A stretch of 64,000 bases of DNA from Watersipora subatra (GCF_963576615.1 NC_088717.1:40254302-40318301), one strand, 5' to 3'. Shown: positions 33,569-48,896, counted from the first letter of the stretch. The notes: generated by a model not told the origin, from the letters alone. Numbers and translations are program-made.

Positions 33569-34340
33569 CAGCGGAACCTCAGTTCTTGAACATGATCCGT
33601 TCCAAAAGGTTGTTCAAAAACCAAGTTTTTCGAGATCCGAAACAATTATTCCCATTATAATTAATGTATGTAAATTTTAATCCATTCCAAGCCAAGAAAA
33701 CAACTTCGGTAAAATATTTTTAAACATTGCGCCATAAACTATACTGTATACTACATACTATAAATAAAAGTGGGTAGATATAGATCGTGTTTATTTTTAA
33801 TAAAAGATGTTCTATCGATGATGATGAAAACAGAAAACAAAAAGTAAACATTTCGTATGCTTTGCTCTTAAAACATCGAAAACATTCTAGGTTAAGATAC
33901 AATACCAAAAATTGCAGAAATTCATAATGAAACAGCAAAGAATACAACAAATCATTTACATCAAAAATTGTGTGAAAAAGAAAATATAAACAGCAATAGC
34001 ACGCTTACTTCACATATTTGAAGGATAATCTTCCTCCAAAACAATTTAGAGTAACTCGACTGGGGGAGTTGTCTCCCTAGCAAATATCTTTGATAGAGGG
34101 ACGTCATCTCAGATGGTTCCTTCCTTTTTGTAAAGAATTTATGAAGTGTAACTTGCTTCTCTCTTTGTTAACAAATGTTTCCATGCTGTTTCCGGCGCTG
34201 TTCCAAACATTTAATTCTAATTCGCATGCTCCGGTTTGGTCGAGAACCGAATTTATGAGATCCGAAACGAACAAATCTCAATTTTTTTGGTCAACAACCG
34301 ATTTAGTCGAAAACCGAAGCGTTCGAGAACCAATGTACTG
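33569..34340. mobile_element. TA-flanked TIR element, second pogo/Tigger-like MITE
   Basis: The left end CAGCGGAACCTCAGTTCTTG pairs with the right end, which reads CAGTACATTGGTTCTCGAAC from 34,340 inward. TA flanks both sides (33567-33568, 34341-34342). The inner parts repeat the AACCGA / TCGGTT word several times. 772 bp, no transposase frame. Confidence 0.8.
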
Positions 34341-34342
34341 TA

Positions 34343-34978
34343 TACCGTTTACCAGTTTACACGAAGTTTGGTAAATAACATATTTACTGGTGATGGATTT
34401 TACTACATACCGACATGTTTATAATTTGTTTGAAAAATATATTGTAGCCAGTCAAGCTGATGTTATGTTGTTATTTTTAAACATTAGCAGAGCAAACCTC
34501 CAGTATCAACCGCAGTCATGCATCTATCACTATGTTTGAGATCATTTTAGTTACCGCGTGATGAGTGCTTCAATGGATATTCGCGTAATGCTGTTTAATG
34601 CAAGCTCTTTGTTAGAAAATAAGGATTTCTACATTAGAGGTCTAAGTGCCGAATTCAAAACTTCACAAATCGAAATAATTACGACTGAAGTGTGGAAATG
34701 TTTAGATTGAAATGGTTTGCGTGGCATGTTCTTACGCTTCATTCCCAAGAGCCATTTCCATCTGTTGCAAGCATGAAACGTGGTAAAAATTTGCCAGGAA
34801 CAAAACTTGATTGAACCTAGGGATTTCTCTGTTTCAATCAAGCGGATAGCGCAAACTTTGGGATTAACCGCGTCATGACAACATAGTGATAAAGTCTGAC
34901 TTGGTTTACAGCTTTTAAAATGCTATCATTATTTAGTCTTATTTTAAATGGCCCGGGAAAACGAAAAGTGCCTATCTA
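34343..34978. other. No gene recognised
   Basis: Unique sequence between a MITE and a SINE-like copy, with nothing supportable. Confidence 0.45.
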
Positions 34979-35375
34979 TATATATATATTTCTCAATGTT
35001 GGTCGTCCGTCGTTGTATATGTCCATCTATTATCTAGCTATTAAAATCTTGAAATAAAGAATCCATATCGTAGAAGATTTGACCTCGGACTATCCGGTTT
35101 GCCAGTCCTATGCCTTACCAACTCAGTCACATGAGCTTGATGGATTCACTAGGTGATATATGTCGCTATATGGGAGCAAATATGCTACCACTTTCCATCA
35201 CGGCGCAAAGTGATGGCGTAACTTCATGAGAAGCGGTAGCTTTTATTAGTGAGCTTACTCAAATTATTCATTGGCAATGTGCCAGGCTAATAAAAAATGG
35301 TAGGCAACTCTCATTACCTCTCATTGTTTATAAGCTGTTTTTATACCTTAGCAACACTGTGTAGCACAGCTAGTA
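34979..35375 (-). mobile_element. SINE-like repeat, copy 4 (minus strand)
   Basis: The minus strand reads ACTAGCTGTGCTACACAG head, AAACAATGAGAGGTAATGAG, AGCCTGGCACATTGCCAATG, an A-box-like TGACTGAGTTGGTAAGG, GACTGGCAAACCGG, a B-box-like GGTCAAATC, and the tail TTGAGAAATATATA. It is the only near-full copy in this orientation. Confidence 0.8.
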
Positions 35376-37046
35376 TGATCCTATTCAAGTATTTTAAGAA
35401 CATCCCAGAGCAACTAATAACCTGTCAATTTATCAGTAAAGATACAATACAACATATACAATGTACATACGAAAAATCATTACCATAGGAGGGCTTATTT
35501 AAAATATTAGACTCAGTTGCCACACACCCACAATTATACTGGCAGTGGGAGTATTCATAGTATTCGTAGGGAGTATATAATTCATGACTAATATTAATTA
35601 GGCTTTCATAAATAAAGTTGTACAAAAGCCATAGATGACGAAAATGATGTGGTGATATTCCATTGCTCATAGCATGGAATTTGTTGGTTAGCCTGTTAGG
35701 TAGTTGACTAAATAGCTATCATGGTAAAACTTTACGTTTCTCATTGACCTATGCTTCAGCTTATGTGCCGACATGGCAAACGCTTATAAATGTTTCAAGA
35801 GGAAATTATTCCCGATTAAAATGAAGGTGTTGTCACCTGAGTCATTATTTATTAATAATGTAGACTACAGTTGTCACGCGTCCTCTAAGGTTACTCAACA
35901 TCAAGTATAGCAAAGGCTTACTAAGTTAACTTTTATTCGTACAATCTGGGTTGCACCTAATCGACTTCAGATCTATCCTATACCGTTGCATCTCTCTTCA
36001 GCGTTCAGCTTACTGTGCATATGGTACTGTTTGTGGTGCACATGTTCTCTCTTTGTTTGCAAATAGTTTTGTGAATGAAAATGTCACGTTGAACCTAATT
36101 TTGTCCCTTCAGTCATAATGAACTCCTTTGATGGATGTTCTTATGTATCAGCTCAGATACTATAAGTCTCTGAAAAATGTGTTCTGCCATCAATAGTCAT
36201 GAATAGCCATAGAACAGGCTGTTGCAGTTATACTAGAGCGGTAAAATATGCATTCAGTGTCGGTGTTTGCTTGTAAATCAGCTGTGATGTACAACTGATA
36301 AAGTCACATAGCACATTTTGTAATTTGGTTACGTCTTGTAATGTAGTTTTTTTATAGATATCAGCTTTCACATGCTTGAACCTCGATTAAACTAACCTTG
36401 TTAAAGCAAATGTTAGGATAGTTGATGTTGTACAGTTCTGCTAACATTTTAATAAAAAATAAATGAGCTGTCAGCTGCTCATCATATTTCATGTGTCAAC
36501 GCTAGCTGGCTGTTTCCTACATTTTGCATACTGGTTCACAAAAGTGCTTAAATGCTGTTTTAATGGCTCCTATTATCTCTTTGGAAAGTATTCTCGAGCA
36601 TCTCACATGGCTGCTATTGTAACTCTTACCATAGCCAATTCTTCAATCAGCTGCATTTTCATAGATAGCCTAAGGAACAAAAACACTGTTGGGGAGGGGG
36701 TTTTAGGCACAAGATGATAATTGGCATGCATTGAGTAAAAATTACGGTTTGGTAAGAGATAGCTATCAGCATTACACTTCCACTCATGGAACATATATTT
36801 ATTACTGTTTTTATGCAGAGGTTAAGTGAAGGTCAGATATGAGCAATATTTTGCATCTCGTGGGTTTTTGATGCATTCACTATCATTGACACGCTCTTCA
36901 CACTGTCTATTCCCATTTATTCCAATGTCACGTCATTTTAAATTGCATAACCTCGAGAATATTTGGAGTGGCAAATTTCCAGGAACTTTGTGTCATGTCA
37001 CCTGTAATCAATTGTAAGCTAGATAGATGTAACTTTGCTGATGCAG
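35376..37046. other. Upstream of first FBXW7 exon; no gene recognised
   Basis: No supported exon or promoter motif. One or more N-terminal FBXW7 exons may lie here or further upstream, because the exon at 37047 needs one base from a preceding exon unless translation starts at its own ATG (37064). Confidence 0.4.
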
Positions 37047-37189
37047 GTGCAGAGGAACGGGCAATGCATGATACAGCCCCTAATTCTGATCAAGAGGATG
37101 GGGCCGAGTCTGAGGTAGAAGCTGACAGTGCCCCTATTGTGGTCAACGAGATGAAGATGTCTGAGCCTATGGATGAGGTCCCTGACCAG
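37047..37189 (+). CDS. FBXW7: FBXW7 exon a: acidic N-terminal segment
   Basis: Acceptor GATGCAG, donor CAG|GTCAGT, phase 0 at the end. Rich in Asp/Glu ([15 protein letters not shown]), as in the acidic N-terminus of vertebrate FBXW7 alpha. The in-frame ATG at 37064 could be the start. A tandem acceptor (GCAGGTGCAG) allows a 6-base shorter form. Confidence 0.65.
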
Positions 37190-40100
37190 GTCAGTTTATA
37201 AATTTGCGTTACCTACATGATTCCACCTCTACTAAAAGGAATTATATATTCTCGTGGCATCAGATTGTTGCTGATCTATAAAACCATCGTAAACTGGGCC
37301 TCGCACTAACGAAGCTGTTTATTTTCAAGACTTCTCTGTTTACTATTTAGTGCATGTTCAAAACTTTTGATGTTTGATACTACAACCTTCATCAGAGGCG
37401 CGTCAGCTGTCAAGTCCAAGCATTTTTTACGGATATTAGCATATATCTAAGGTTGACATTGTTGTATGCTCAGGAGGAGCTAATAGGGAAAGGTTTTATC
37501 TGCGAACTAGTAAGTCATCGGAATCTGTTAACCTTCTAAGAGTAATTGTTAAGCTTTTGTAAATCTAATCATATCAGGAAGTATGAAAAATACAGCAACT
37601 TTCTGGGCACATAGTTGTGTAGGTGTACATAATATGAATTCTCAGATTTCAATTGTCGATAATCAAATGGTACTAGATACAATATGTTTGGTTTGTCCTT
37701 GAACATTTATTTTTCCTAATGTAAATGTCACATATAGTCAGTGAGAGGTTGCACTGGTTGAGTCGATAATATGAAAGCATCAACTAACAGATAAGTATAA
37801 AACCATTACTGCGGTTTCATTGTGGTCCGTGTGGATTTATTACTGCGTGATCTAGGCTAGAGAGATCACATAAATCTCTTATAATCCTCATGCAAGACTG
37901 ATGGTTTATGATTTACTTGCTGTGACAATTCTGGTCTAACTACTAACCCTCTACAGTTAGTTGATGGTAAGTTAGCTTATCGGTAGGGTGTGATATATCT
38001 GCAGTTGAATTTAGTAGGACAGAAAATCACTTCGTGCAAACTGCTGTCTATTATTTTCCTTTTATACGTAGATATGTGTTGTTTTATTTCTATTCTTATC
38101 TCTAGTATTGATTGTCTCACGCTGTGTTCTCACCAAATTGCCATCAAAAACTGTAATTATCTTTCCTTGCTTTATTTATCACACTTAACTGATTCAAGGG
38201 CAAATAACTCTTCATTTTCACATTTTTCATTAGTTCTTTTATTAGAGCCAACTCGTTGTGTATGAGAAAAATGGCTCTTTATCAAGTACTCTGTCACAAC
38301 ACTTTGTTGTCTGTCACAGGCTAAGCACGAAGAATCGGATGATTCTCAGCCATTGACACTTGGTGATAAGATAACACAATGAATCTGAGTGATTCAATGT
38401 TCTTGTTTGGGTTAAGTCTGAACAGACATCGGGGAGAGGGCACGCCGCGGTACAAACTGATTGATAGCAGTCCTCAACGATCAGTCCATGTATCATGATT
38501 TTGTATTTAAATTCGGCCCCCATAGTCGCAAATTACGAGCGACGACTGACCAAACAGTTTTTAACAACATTTTGTACAAACAACGAGACAAGAATTTTGA
38601 GCAACTTTTGTATCCTCGCTAGGGATTTTAATTCAATACACTCTAAACTATTTCAGGCCCTGTTCTGATGCAGTTAAAATGCCATACAATTCCTTCCTTT
38701 CTATCATACAATTTCTTCGAGCATTCGTAAAACACTATAAACAATATCATGTTTTCACTGGCCATATTTCTTTTTCTAAGCTGCCGTATCTTAAGTAACT
38801 TAACAGAGTCGAATTACCTCAATTGTTTATATATATTATTTGTGGGGTGTGCCACTGAGCATGCAACTCCAACATAAAACAATGATCTAGTATAAATATC
38901 ATTGGTATGCTGGCCAGTCTTTACCAGGTGAATTTGCCTTAGTAGTTAGTTGTGTTAGCAATTCAATACTCGTTTGATTGCTTTGTGGGTTTAATTCGTC
39001 TTTATATGGCTCCGGTTAGATACAAAATTCCATGTAGAAAAAAATCGTTCTCATGCGACACTAGGTTGGATTGTTGAGATGAAGTTGTTTGCATGCGGCT
39101 GTCAGAGATACCTGAGTGTATTAGCTGAGAGCTGAGTATCCTCATATCTGCTGTGATTGCTTCGTTATCTGACGGTAAGACAAGCTAATGAGGAGGTCTT
39201 TCGCTTACATAATATTGCTAATAGATTGTCAATGGCTCTAGTGTTATTGTATTTATTCTATGGGAGAGGTTGGGAAATTGGCTTTACCATCCAATCATCT
39301 TTGATGCTTAAAGAATAGACGCATTTAATTGGCTGGCTACTCGCCTCTCCAGCTAGTGATCACTATCTCATCAATTGCTGGTCCAAATGCAGGCTTTATT
39401 CAATTTATTGCTTTTCCTTGTTGCACTATGACTTTGGTACAGAAGCTCTCGCAAAGTCGACTTTCTAGTTCGGTTCTTTTGTGCTGCTTGCAGTGACTTC
39501 TAGGATAATTAAAGACTTCGAGGGTCGCTGCTGTAGGAGGTTTGTTTATATATTGAAACAATTATACTCGCTTTATATTTCCGACTTGGCTCTTAATTGT
39601 GTTATACCTTTGGTATAATACTGTTATTCAGCTCGACCAACTTAACTGAGCATTTTGGGTAGCCTATCTTTATCAATATTATTTGTCATCGGAGGTAAAA
39701 AAAGTAACAAAAAAATTGCCTACAGCAAGCCTTTTCCTGATTTATCTAGTTGAATATTAGGTTTGTGTCTCTCAGTGAATCTAAATTGTGTGCTGACTTA
39801 ATTCATGACTCAATTTTGCCGTTTTTATTAACGAGTAGTATAGGTACCAAATAATACAACAGGGTGTTTTATTGAGCCACATCCTTGTTGTTAAGTGTCA
39901 AGTCTCCATTCTCGTGTCATAGTGAAAGTGAATATTGGCTCAACAAGCAAAATCGTTGTCAAAAAACATCGTCACTGGCGAGATTGGACACTGGGATAGT
40001 TGTAGTGCAAAGGAGGCTGGCTTTGCCATTTTGATGTGAGTTCCATCGCTGTCAGCGTTTAATTCATGTACCGAGATGAAAAATACAAACTTTATTCCCT

Positions 40101-43100
40101 TTATTTGTCAGCAAATGTATTTGTATAACAAATGTATAAAACAAACGATTGGAAGCATTCATTTTACCGGAGTTTCCTTAGACCTTGTCCACTTGTGAAC
40201 ATTTATAATATTCGGATATTTGAAGATATTTCTCTGCATAAAATTTATCGTTATAAAGCATTTGCTGTTCAGATATCGAGTATTTGGTGTATTTCATGAA
40301 ATTATATTCAGTACAAGTACTAGAAGGTTGTCTCCATGATCATGTCTGGCTACTGAAACATTATACGAGAGCACGGATGAAATCAATATTAATAATATTA
40401 CTAATAATCTGCTGCCGGCAGCTCTACGCTTTTGGTACCGCTAAGATAATTTAAAATTGTAATCATATCCTTGCCTAGAATGAGCGTTGAACTAACGACC
40501 ATATGGTTTGTATATTAGACATTAATAGAGTGTCAACAATACTGAAATTAATGCCAAAATGGCGAGCCAGTCGCCGCTTTTCCCGGTCGTTTTAACCCTC
40601 GTTTTCAGAAGCACTGATGTTCATTTTGGACTGATGTTCTCAGCAAATGTTGGTCTAGTTTATAGTCATTTGAACTGATGTTTACATCAATTCACTTTTA
40701 CCTATTCTCTTGTCAGACGCTGAGCTGACATTCGCTATGTTTCCATGTGCGCAGTACTGCGAAGCAGTCCCCTCCGAAGTCGAGGGGATTGTACGTTTCC
40801 ATACTGCGCAGTGGTTTTCAGCAAATACTGCAAATTAGCCAGAGAAGAGAACTTGTATAAATCGAATCGCCTGATGGAGAAATAGAATCGATCACGGATA
40901 CCGAACGTCATAAACGGTCTTTTTATGATTCTGTGGTCATTATACTTTTATTTACAATACACATTCACAAGGTTTTACAAACCTTAACACACTTTTTACA
41001 TAGTAATATATTTTTAATAAGTATTTTTAAGTAATATATTATTTAAACGTTAATTTAGGACTTGCCACCTATTTTTCGAAAAGTGTTGGCATCGATAACA
41101 AAGTCCAGGAAAGTAATTACCTCATCATCCTAGTGAATGCAGACCATAATTAAATTTAGGTGAAAAAAGATCGGAAGAATAGTAAAAAAACAAGATTAGC
41201 AGGACAACCTTTGTACTAGTTTATGGCCCTCGAAGAATCCGGCTCCACGGCATGAGAGCTATGCGCAGCCACTGTGCAGTCGCTGTTTCCTTGCTGCGAA
41301 TTTGCACTGGCTTCGCACTGATCAGTGCGCAGTGATTTCAGTGCGAAGACGCCGTTTCTATGATTCGGAGATAGCGCAACTCCGAAGCACTGCGCATCAT
41401 GGAAACATAGTGCTTTACAAGCATTTATAAATAGCTCAACATTTGGTAATTACATCGGTGACTTCTGAGATGAAATGTCTGAAACGTATAATAATGGACT
41501 TTCACCAGGACTTGTCTCTGAACTTCTTATCAAAATGAGAAGTTGTTCAAAGTATCATAAATGTGTTTCTTGATGATTTAGTTGGTGTTTTGTTTACTTC
41601 ACAAGAATCGACCAAGCAATGTGGACTATAAGTTAGTACTTTCACTTACTGACAAGAATCAGTTATTTAGAGAAAAAGAAGTTTCATGCTGAGCTCTAAA
41701 TTGCTCATACTTAAAAACAAGACATGGCCGAGTTCGCTTGCTGTTCATTCTAATTTCCTTGAAGTGAGAAGATTTTATATGGTGTTTCTTTGCATCGCTG
41801 CATTACAACGTTGTTGTTCAAAGATATTGATAAAACATAACACTGAGTCCGTAAGATATCTTTTGTTTGTCTCTCTCTTGTCCCTTTGACCCAGTCCATT
41901 TCTCCATAGATACTTGCAGTCTGCGGTCGCTATAAGATTTTCTCTGACGATTGTAAGTTTTCGCAATCTCCTTTATCTTGCTTGCCATGACAACCACCTC
42001 AACATATCTCCCTGGGAATTGTCCCTTTGAAAGTACGGTCAGATTTTTTATGCATATTTTTACAGGGAGGACACATTTAAAAAATAATCTATTGTTGAAT
42101 GGGATATGATAAGCAATTGTTTAAGCCTACTCGTATGCTTTAACTTGGAGTTATTCTCTACTCACCGCTTTTGATCATATGTTATCAACAAGGTACTCAT
42201 TCTATTGATTAGAAAATGAATTGTCAGCAAATACAAGAAAATTTGTCCAAACTTATCAGTTGTATGAAAAACAGTCGGTTATTGTACCCCGCAAATAATT
42301 AATAATCTACAAAAAATTCTGGTACAGCTTTTAACCTGCATCAGGAGGCATAGCTTACCCACAGCCAACATGCCACACCTGATTAGGTTATCACATGCTC
42401 TACAACATACTCCATACACATTCCTCAAGGTTTAGCCAATCCTAAAGCACCTTACTGGCTGCTGTGAACTAGTTTAAAAAGGATAGAATGATTTGGAAGA
42501 AAATGCTTTATTGCCAGGAAGTATCCAGCATCTGCTGCCACTTTACTAGTTGAAATGCTCATTTGTGCAGACCTTTGTCCCATCATGAACGCACCGCCAT
42601 GTATGTTTGCGCCAGGAAACAGCCTACTTCAAACTCTAATTGATTTTATCTGTTTATATAACATCGTTTCTTTGTTATGGACTTTCCCATTGAAGTGGCT
42701 GATCGAGTGTTGTATTATTGGGCTGCCAGGCAATGCTGACACGTTTGCTGCTGAAGCCATCTGTCTCGCTCATGGCGGGTATTTAGGCTAGCTCCTTGGT
42801 GTTTAATTAATCAAGTCATTGCTCGGTGTATCATCAAATAAGTATTAACGCTTTATGGGTCGTCTGCCCTCGTTATTATCCCTCTACTCCCTTGGCTAAT
42901 GTCTACTATATTACACATCTGACTGCATGCATAATGAATTACTTTCTTACTTACAGTTGTATTCCGTTTGCCGTTTTTGTTGCGCCACTCTTCAAGGGTG
43001 CACCGCAAATGCTTGCAAGTAGCTATTGTTCTCAAGAGTTGATCTAAGGTGATAGTAACAGTAGAAGTAGTTTTAGCAACAAATGGCTATATGTTGCCTG

Positions 43101-46100
43101 TTACACATGCTAGAAAAGTAAACATTTCTTTATTTTAATGAAATATCTGTTTAAACACCAATCGGTTTTTGTTGTAAATTAGCACAATTAGATGAATTCT
43201 TATAGCAAAGTAAAAATATAAACTGCATGGCTGTAAGCTATTTATAAACTGCATGGCTGTAAGCTATTTATAAACTGCATGGCTGTAAGCTATTTATAAA
43301 CTGCATGGCTGTAAGCTATTTATAAACTGCATGGCTGTAAGCTATTTACTGCCACCAACTTTCTATTTAACATTGTTTAAATTATTTCTCTACAAGCAAA
43401 GTCCAATTTAAGTCTACAAAATTACCAACGCTTGCATTTTTGGCCATGTTATCGATTTAATTGTTTTTCTGCCAGATAGTCAGTCTCACCTTTACCTACA
43501 CTGCTGATGCCATAATTCAGTTCTTACGTCTTTACAATATTTCTCATTGTGCAATTGATTAACAAGAAAACTTCTGCTTCGAACTATTTGAAATTTATTT
43601 TGGATCATACTAAAATATATATTTTATAAAACTGGCTTTCTACCTCGGAAGCAAAATAGCACACTGAAGTGTATTGTACAATCACATACAATTTATAAAA
43701 AATTCTTCTACACAAAGTGTTCATCTTTAATAACCACCTAAAATACAATTTGAATGTGTTTTATGTAATTTATAAACAAGCTACATGAACACAATTGCGT
43801 TGGGATTACAGTCGTAATTTCAAAGATTTATTTTCAAAAAAAGCCTTAACAATGTTTAAATGGCTTTCGTTAAACGGTAACTTCTCTGGTCACATGACAC
43901 GAATAGCTGATGGGTAGATGGGAGATTTATGTGATTACCTTCTCAGATATTAATTTTATACTAAGATTTAACATTCAAACTTGTTCCTAACTCTGTAAAA
44001 GTATTTTCAACAAAAAATTAATTATTAACATTCTGCTAAAAGTTTCATTTTTCCTAGTCATTACCAACTGGTTAAAAATTTTCCAACTCGAGAATTGTAT
44101 TTTAAACAGAAGCATTTGTCTCAAACTTCATGAGACTATTGATGAGATTCTTGGCACGCTAGTTTCTTAGGTTTAGTGTCCACCACATATAGTAAAACTT
44201 AGACCAAATATTCTTAGAATGGCACTTTAATCTTGTGTTTGAGTTTTACTGTGAACATATATCGCAGGCGTGTACTGGTTTTCAAAGTGTAGTGATTAAA
44301 ATGAGAAGTTGAAAAGTGAGTGCGACCTCTTTTTACATACTTTTACTGGATTGGTCCAATGGCAATATGATTTCTCCATTGTGAAGCACTAGCTGGCAAT
44401 TCTGACAAGGAGTTACAAGTAGAGGTAACTCTATACGTGAAGGCAGGCCTCTCAAGCTACTCAATTACTCATGATGTAATGCATTTTCATAATCTAGGCC
44501 GCTCAATTATAGACTGTCCATAGTGCTGCTGTCACGGAAATTCATACCAGAACAATGCTTCTCAAATAGTGCTGCATACGGATCTGTCAATGGGTGTGTT
44601 TGATCTCGGCAATCATGCTTTTTATTTTGTTTTTCACTGTAGTAGAAATAGAATATGAAGGAATAGAATAGGATTTACATCTCTAAATTAAGGCGCTCTC
44701 ATTGTCAGGTAAAGATGTTGTCTTTCTAGCGGCATGACCAAGAATACTTGAGAAGCACTGCACTAGAGCAACACGCTTTGTATGCATGAAACACCTCGTA
44801 AGAAGACAGTTTGAGTAGCCGGGTTAAGAGCGCCTTGAACCATGTAATATTCATCTAATTAGCTGTCCGTGTGGTCAGACATCTGTTGTCTAGCGTGCCT
44901 CTGTGTTTCTCTACAACTGTAATAGTCCTTCAAACAAGCATGATATCAGCATGCACTGGGTGTTGACAAATTGATTATAAATTCATTATAATTTCCTTCT
45001 AAATTGCAAAATTGTTGTTGGATTTGTTAGTTGCACTGATGGTCGGTTTAGCTTAGTGTCTACCTGCACTGATGGTCTGTTTGTCTCTTTAAATTTGTTG
45101 TCTCCAAAAAACCTTTTTATAAGCAAACAAACCAACTTAAAGGTTGACATGCAACAAAATTCACATTACAGTTATTTAGTATCAAACGATTCACCATGTC
45201 TTACTCTGTTGTGTTGTAGGTGCAAAATATGTGGGAATGTGATTACAAGCTCATAAAAGCTCAAAAATGAACAGTTAATCGCAGCCACAGCCACATGAGG
45301 CCGCGTAGTTTGGATTCTCTTTCCAACACGGCTCAAATGGGACGGCTCAAATGGGACGTAGTTGTTACAAGATGGTTTCTGTTTACACTTTCATGCAACC
45401 TCATTCGTCGAAATATTTTCACAAGTATACTTCACGTATTCAATAAAACCATGTCTATTGTTCTTATGCGTCTATTTTATCGTCATTGTAATGCTGCCAC
45501 TCTTAGCACTGATATCTTATAACTTAACGTAAAAATTCGTTTAATTTTTTAACCTTAGCTCGAAGGAGTGCATATCATTGTCTGATAAACATGACGGGCC
45601 TGTTGGTCACCTGTGATCATCGAAAAGTGCTGCAAAAAGTATTTGCGAAGTATTGGGTCACATGATCAGATTTCGGCTTGACAATTGGATCAAGCCGAAA
45701 CAAAACTGTAAAGTAGCGAGCATCTATATTTGACACGGTGTTTTCGGTAAAACCCGAAGTGTTTGTCATAGACTAGTGCTACGATAAGTTTTATGTTGAG
45801 CTTTTTATTGGCTTTTCAATTCACGTGAGAACTTCACGTGACAAGACAATAACCAAACTGTAGTGACTACGTCAGAGAAATAAACAGATTCCAATCTACG
45901 GCGGCTTTTCATTTTTGAGCTTTTAAGAGCTTTTAATCACATTTCCACATATTTGGCACTTACAACACAACAGAGTAAGACATGGTGAATCTTTTGATAC
46001 CAAATAACTGTAATGTGAATTTTGTTGCAAGTCAACCTTTAACGCCACGGCTCAAGTTACAAGTGCTCTTTATTACCAGACCGTGGTATTTTATTGCACT

Positions 46101-48839
46101 GCTAAGTAATATCTTTTACTTATGTAGCTAAGGCAATATGGTGCAGGTCTGCAAAATTTGTTACAGTTCTATGTTATAATTAACATCTATTTGTAGATAA
46201 CCTAGAAAGTAAAAACAACTGTTCATTGCATGTGCATATATTAACTGTGTGTCTAGTCAGCATCTCCTAAATGTCTCCTGAAGTGAATGTGTTAATGAGC
46301 AGTTGTCTGCTCAAGGAAGACAAATCCCAATGCAAGGTTATTTGTAGTTAAAAATTATGCTCATATGCCATTCTTTTTCCTGTAAGAATTATCTGTAAAG
46401 GATTGAGTTCAGTTACTGCTCGCCTTCATCTGTTGTAGGCGGTGCTATTTGGTATATTAGCAGACCCCAGCCATTTCTCAGAGAGTAACTAAGTCTGTCT
46501 CATATGAATTTTCATGTGAAATAAGAATCCTTCTTGTCTATGACAAATACATTTTTTAGATAGGTAGTGTCTGCCACAAGTTGTCTTATCAATATTACAA
46601 TGTGGTTACACCAAGGCTTACGAAGGTTACCAGTGCTAAAAAGGATGCTGGAGATGATGTACTCTAGAGTATTTGCATTTCATTGGTTAACACCTTGGTG
46701 GCTAGCCAGACCCTTTTCTTTTGTCTTTGTCATATGGTAGCTCCTGGCAATTAGCAACTGACTTTACCGAGCATTTCCAAACCAACAACGTCATTTGTAC
46801 AACCTGCCGGTCTGCAAGTGTTATCCTGGGTACTTTTACAGCATTGGTTTGTTTTATCATCTCACATCAACCCTCACATCAAATAATCCTGAGAGCATGG
46901 TCGCAAGTCCTAAAAGAACTTCCTAGCAGTTTCAAAAGCTACAAAAGACACGGTTGCATTAGATAATCATATGTTCCTATGCTCCTATATACGACATTTT
47001 CGCCTGACGATCCCAACATCAGAACGAGTTATTATCATATGGCGAGGGTCCGCTGTATTGACCTTTCGCTCAATCAAATTTTGTTTCACCGTGTCTCGGT
47101 TCCTCCATCTGTTGCACTAGTTTTTCAATGTAAACAAACTGATTTACTCCACCATCAAGGAGGGTGATAGAGGCTTCTATAAAAAGTTTATTATTCATCA
47201 TATCCTGTTACATTTACAGCTACTCGTGTTGGCCGATGAACCCGCCATTGGCTATGTAACAGAAGAGTCAGTGCAAGCCTCTGCTGGAGCCATTTCTGTC
47301 TCTGAAGAAATGCTCTGCTGTGGGAATATACGTATCAGCTCACCTAATTTCCTTTCTTCCACTAAAAGAAGGTTTTCCGGCGCAAGCAAGCATTCTAGGT
47401 ATGCTGTGTACTTACCGAGAGAAGAATCTCTTGTTCTCTCATTGTCTGCTGCTAGCAGGGCTCAGTGGTAATGCAGTTCTGTAAGCTAGCTGGGATAAAC
47501 TTTCCAAAGGGCTGTACTATGGTCACTTCCCCACTTATATTAGTTTGGGAATCATGTATAGATCAGAGCGAATGGAAAATGAAGGCTTTCTGTTATCCAT
47601 TGTCCTGCTCTAATTCTCTTGGATGCACATGCAAGTGGCTAGCCAGGGCCACTTGAGCGGCTCACCAAGCAATCACCAGTTCGCACTAGTCAAACATCAA
47701 GTTTTTTTAATTGGGATTTTATTCACCATGCATTGAAATTAGTGACAAACTTCTACTTTTTCAATAATAGTTAGTCAGATAAAAACAAAAAACAAGTATT
47801 TTTGAAGGTAAACAAGTATTTTTGAAGGTTAACTAAGCGCGATCGCCATTGAAATTAAGAGGCATCATTTTAGGACAGTCATAAAATCAAAATATAGTAC
47901 ATCGCCTAAAGTTAAATGTCTGTTTTCTTACAGTCGGCTTTGGTTGTTAATCTATATAATATTTTTATTATTTGTTTTAAAGTGGGAAACTAACCTTTGA
48001 TTGCCATGTTGATCCTTGGGTTTCGGCTATAATTATTTTCGTAAAGGTCAGAAACAGATCAAATCTTATAATGCTACTAGTGGAATGCTCGGCGTTGCAC
48101 AGGTAGTAAAATCAGCTTATAAACAGTGACGTATTTTATAAACAGTAATGTAGTTGCTTGCCATTAGCCTGGCACATTGTCAATGTCTAACTGATCAAGC
48201 TAGTAAACTTACTTAGAAGAGCTGTGAGAGCAAACATAAAATGACGTTATGCCATAACGGAGAGCAGTATTCACATTTTCACCCACATAGCGACATATAT
48301 TTTGCAATGAATCCATCAATCTCGTTTAGCTCAATTGGTAAGATATTTGCTTAGCAACCAGTAGATTCTGAGATCAAGTCCTTTGCGATACGGATTCTTC
48401 ATTCCAATATTGCAATAGCTATAACTGGACTAATCGAAGTACACACAAACTTTGTGAGATATATATACAGTGTATATATATCTCACAAAGTATATATATA
48501 TACAGTGTATATATATAGGCTCTATCTCACAATATATCTCACGGGATTTGTTTCCCTTGCCTGAGCTCTGAGCTGCACTTATGAGGCTTCAATAGCCGAA
48601 ACAGTATTGTCTGTAGCATGAGTATATATATAACATATAAAAAAACTGTTTCTTCACCCCGGATACCCCGTATGGGTGGTAAATTCTGCTCTAACTCGGG
48701 TCTCCTACCAGAGACCTGGGAGTTTGAACACTCGCCTCAAGATCTTAGCTGTTCCCAATAGCGCACTTTTCTGCAACTCACCTGAGTTGATTGTTGTTGG
48801 TATTTGGGCAAGCCACATTTTATGCGCTGGTGTTATTGC

Positions 48840-48896
<57 letters not shown>

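Larger units (their letters stand above)
37190..47219. other. FBXW7 intron (10 kb)
   Basis: Contains the MITE copy at 40734, the 26-bp array at 43218 and the TTAA element at 45141. The other stretches (37,190-40,733, 41,413-43,217, 43,348-45,136, 46,043-47,219) show no exon, repeat family or RNA gene that I could support. Confidence 0.6.

Noticed and set aside
42555..43047. Overlapping hydrophobic open frames
   Set aside because: No consistent frame, splice sites or motif; intronic noise.
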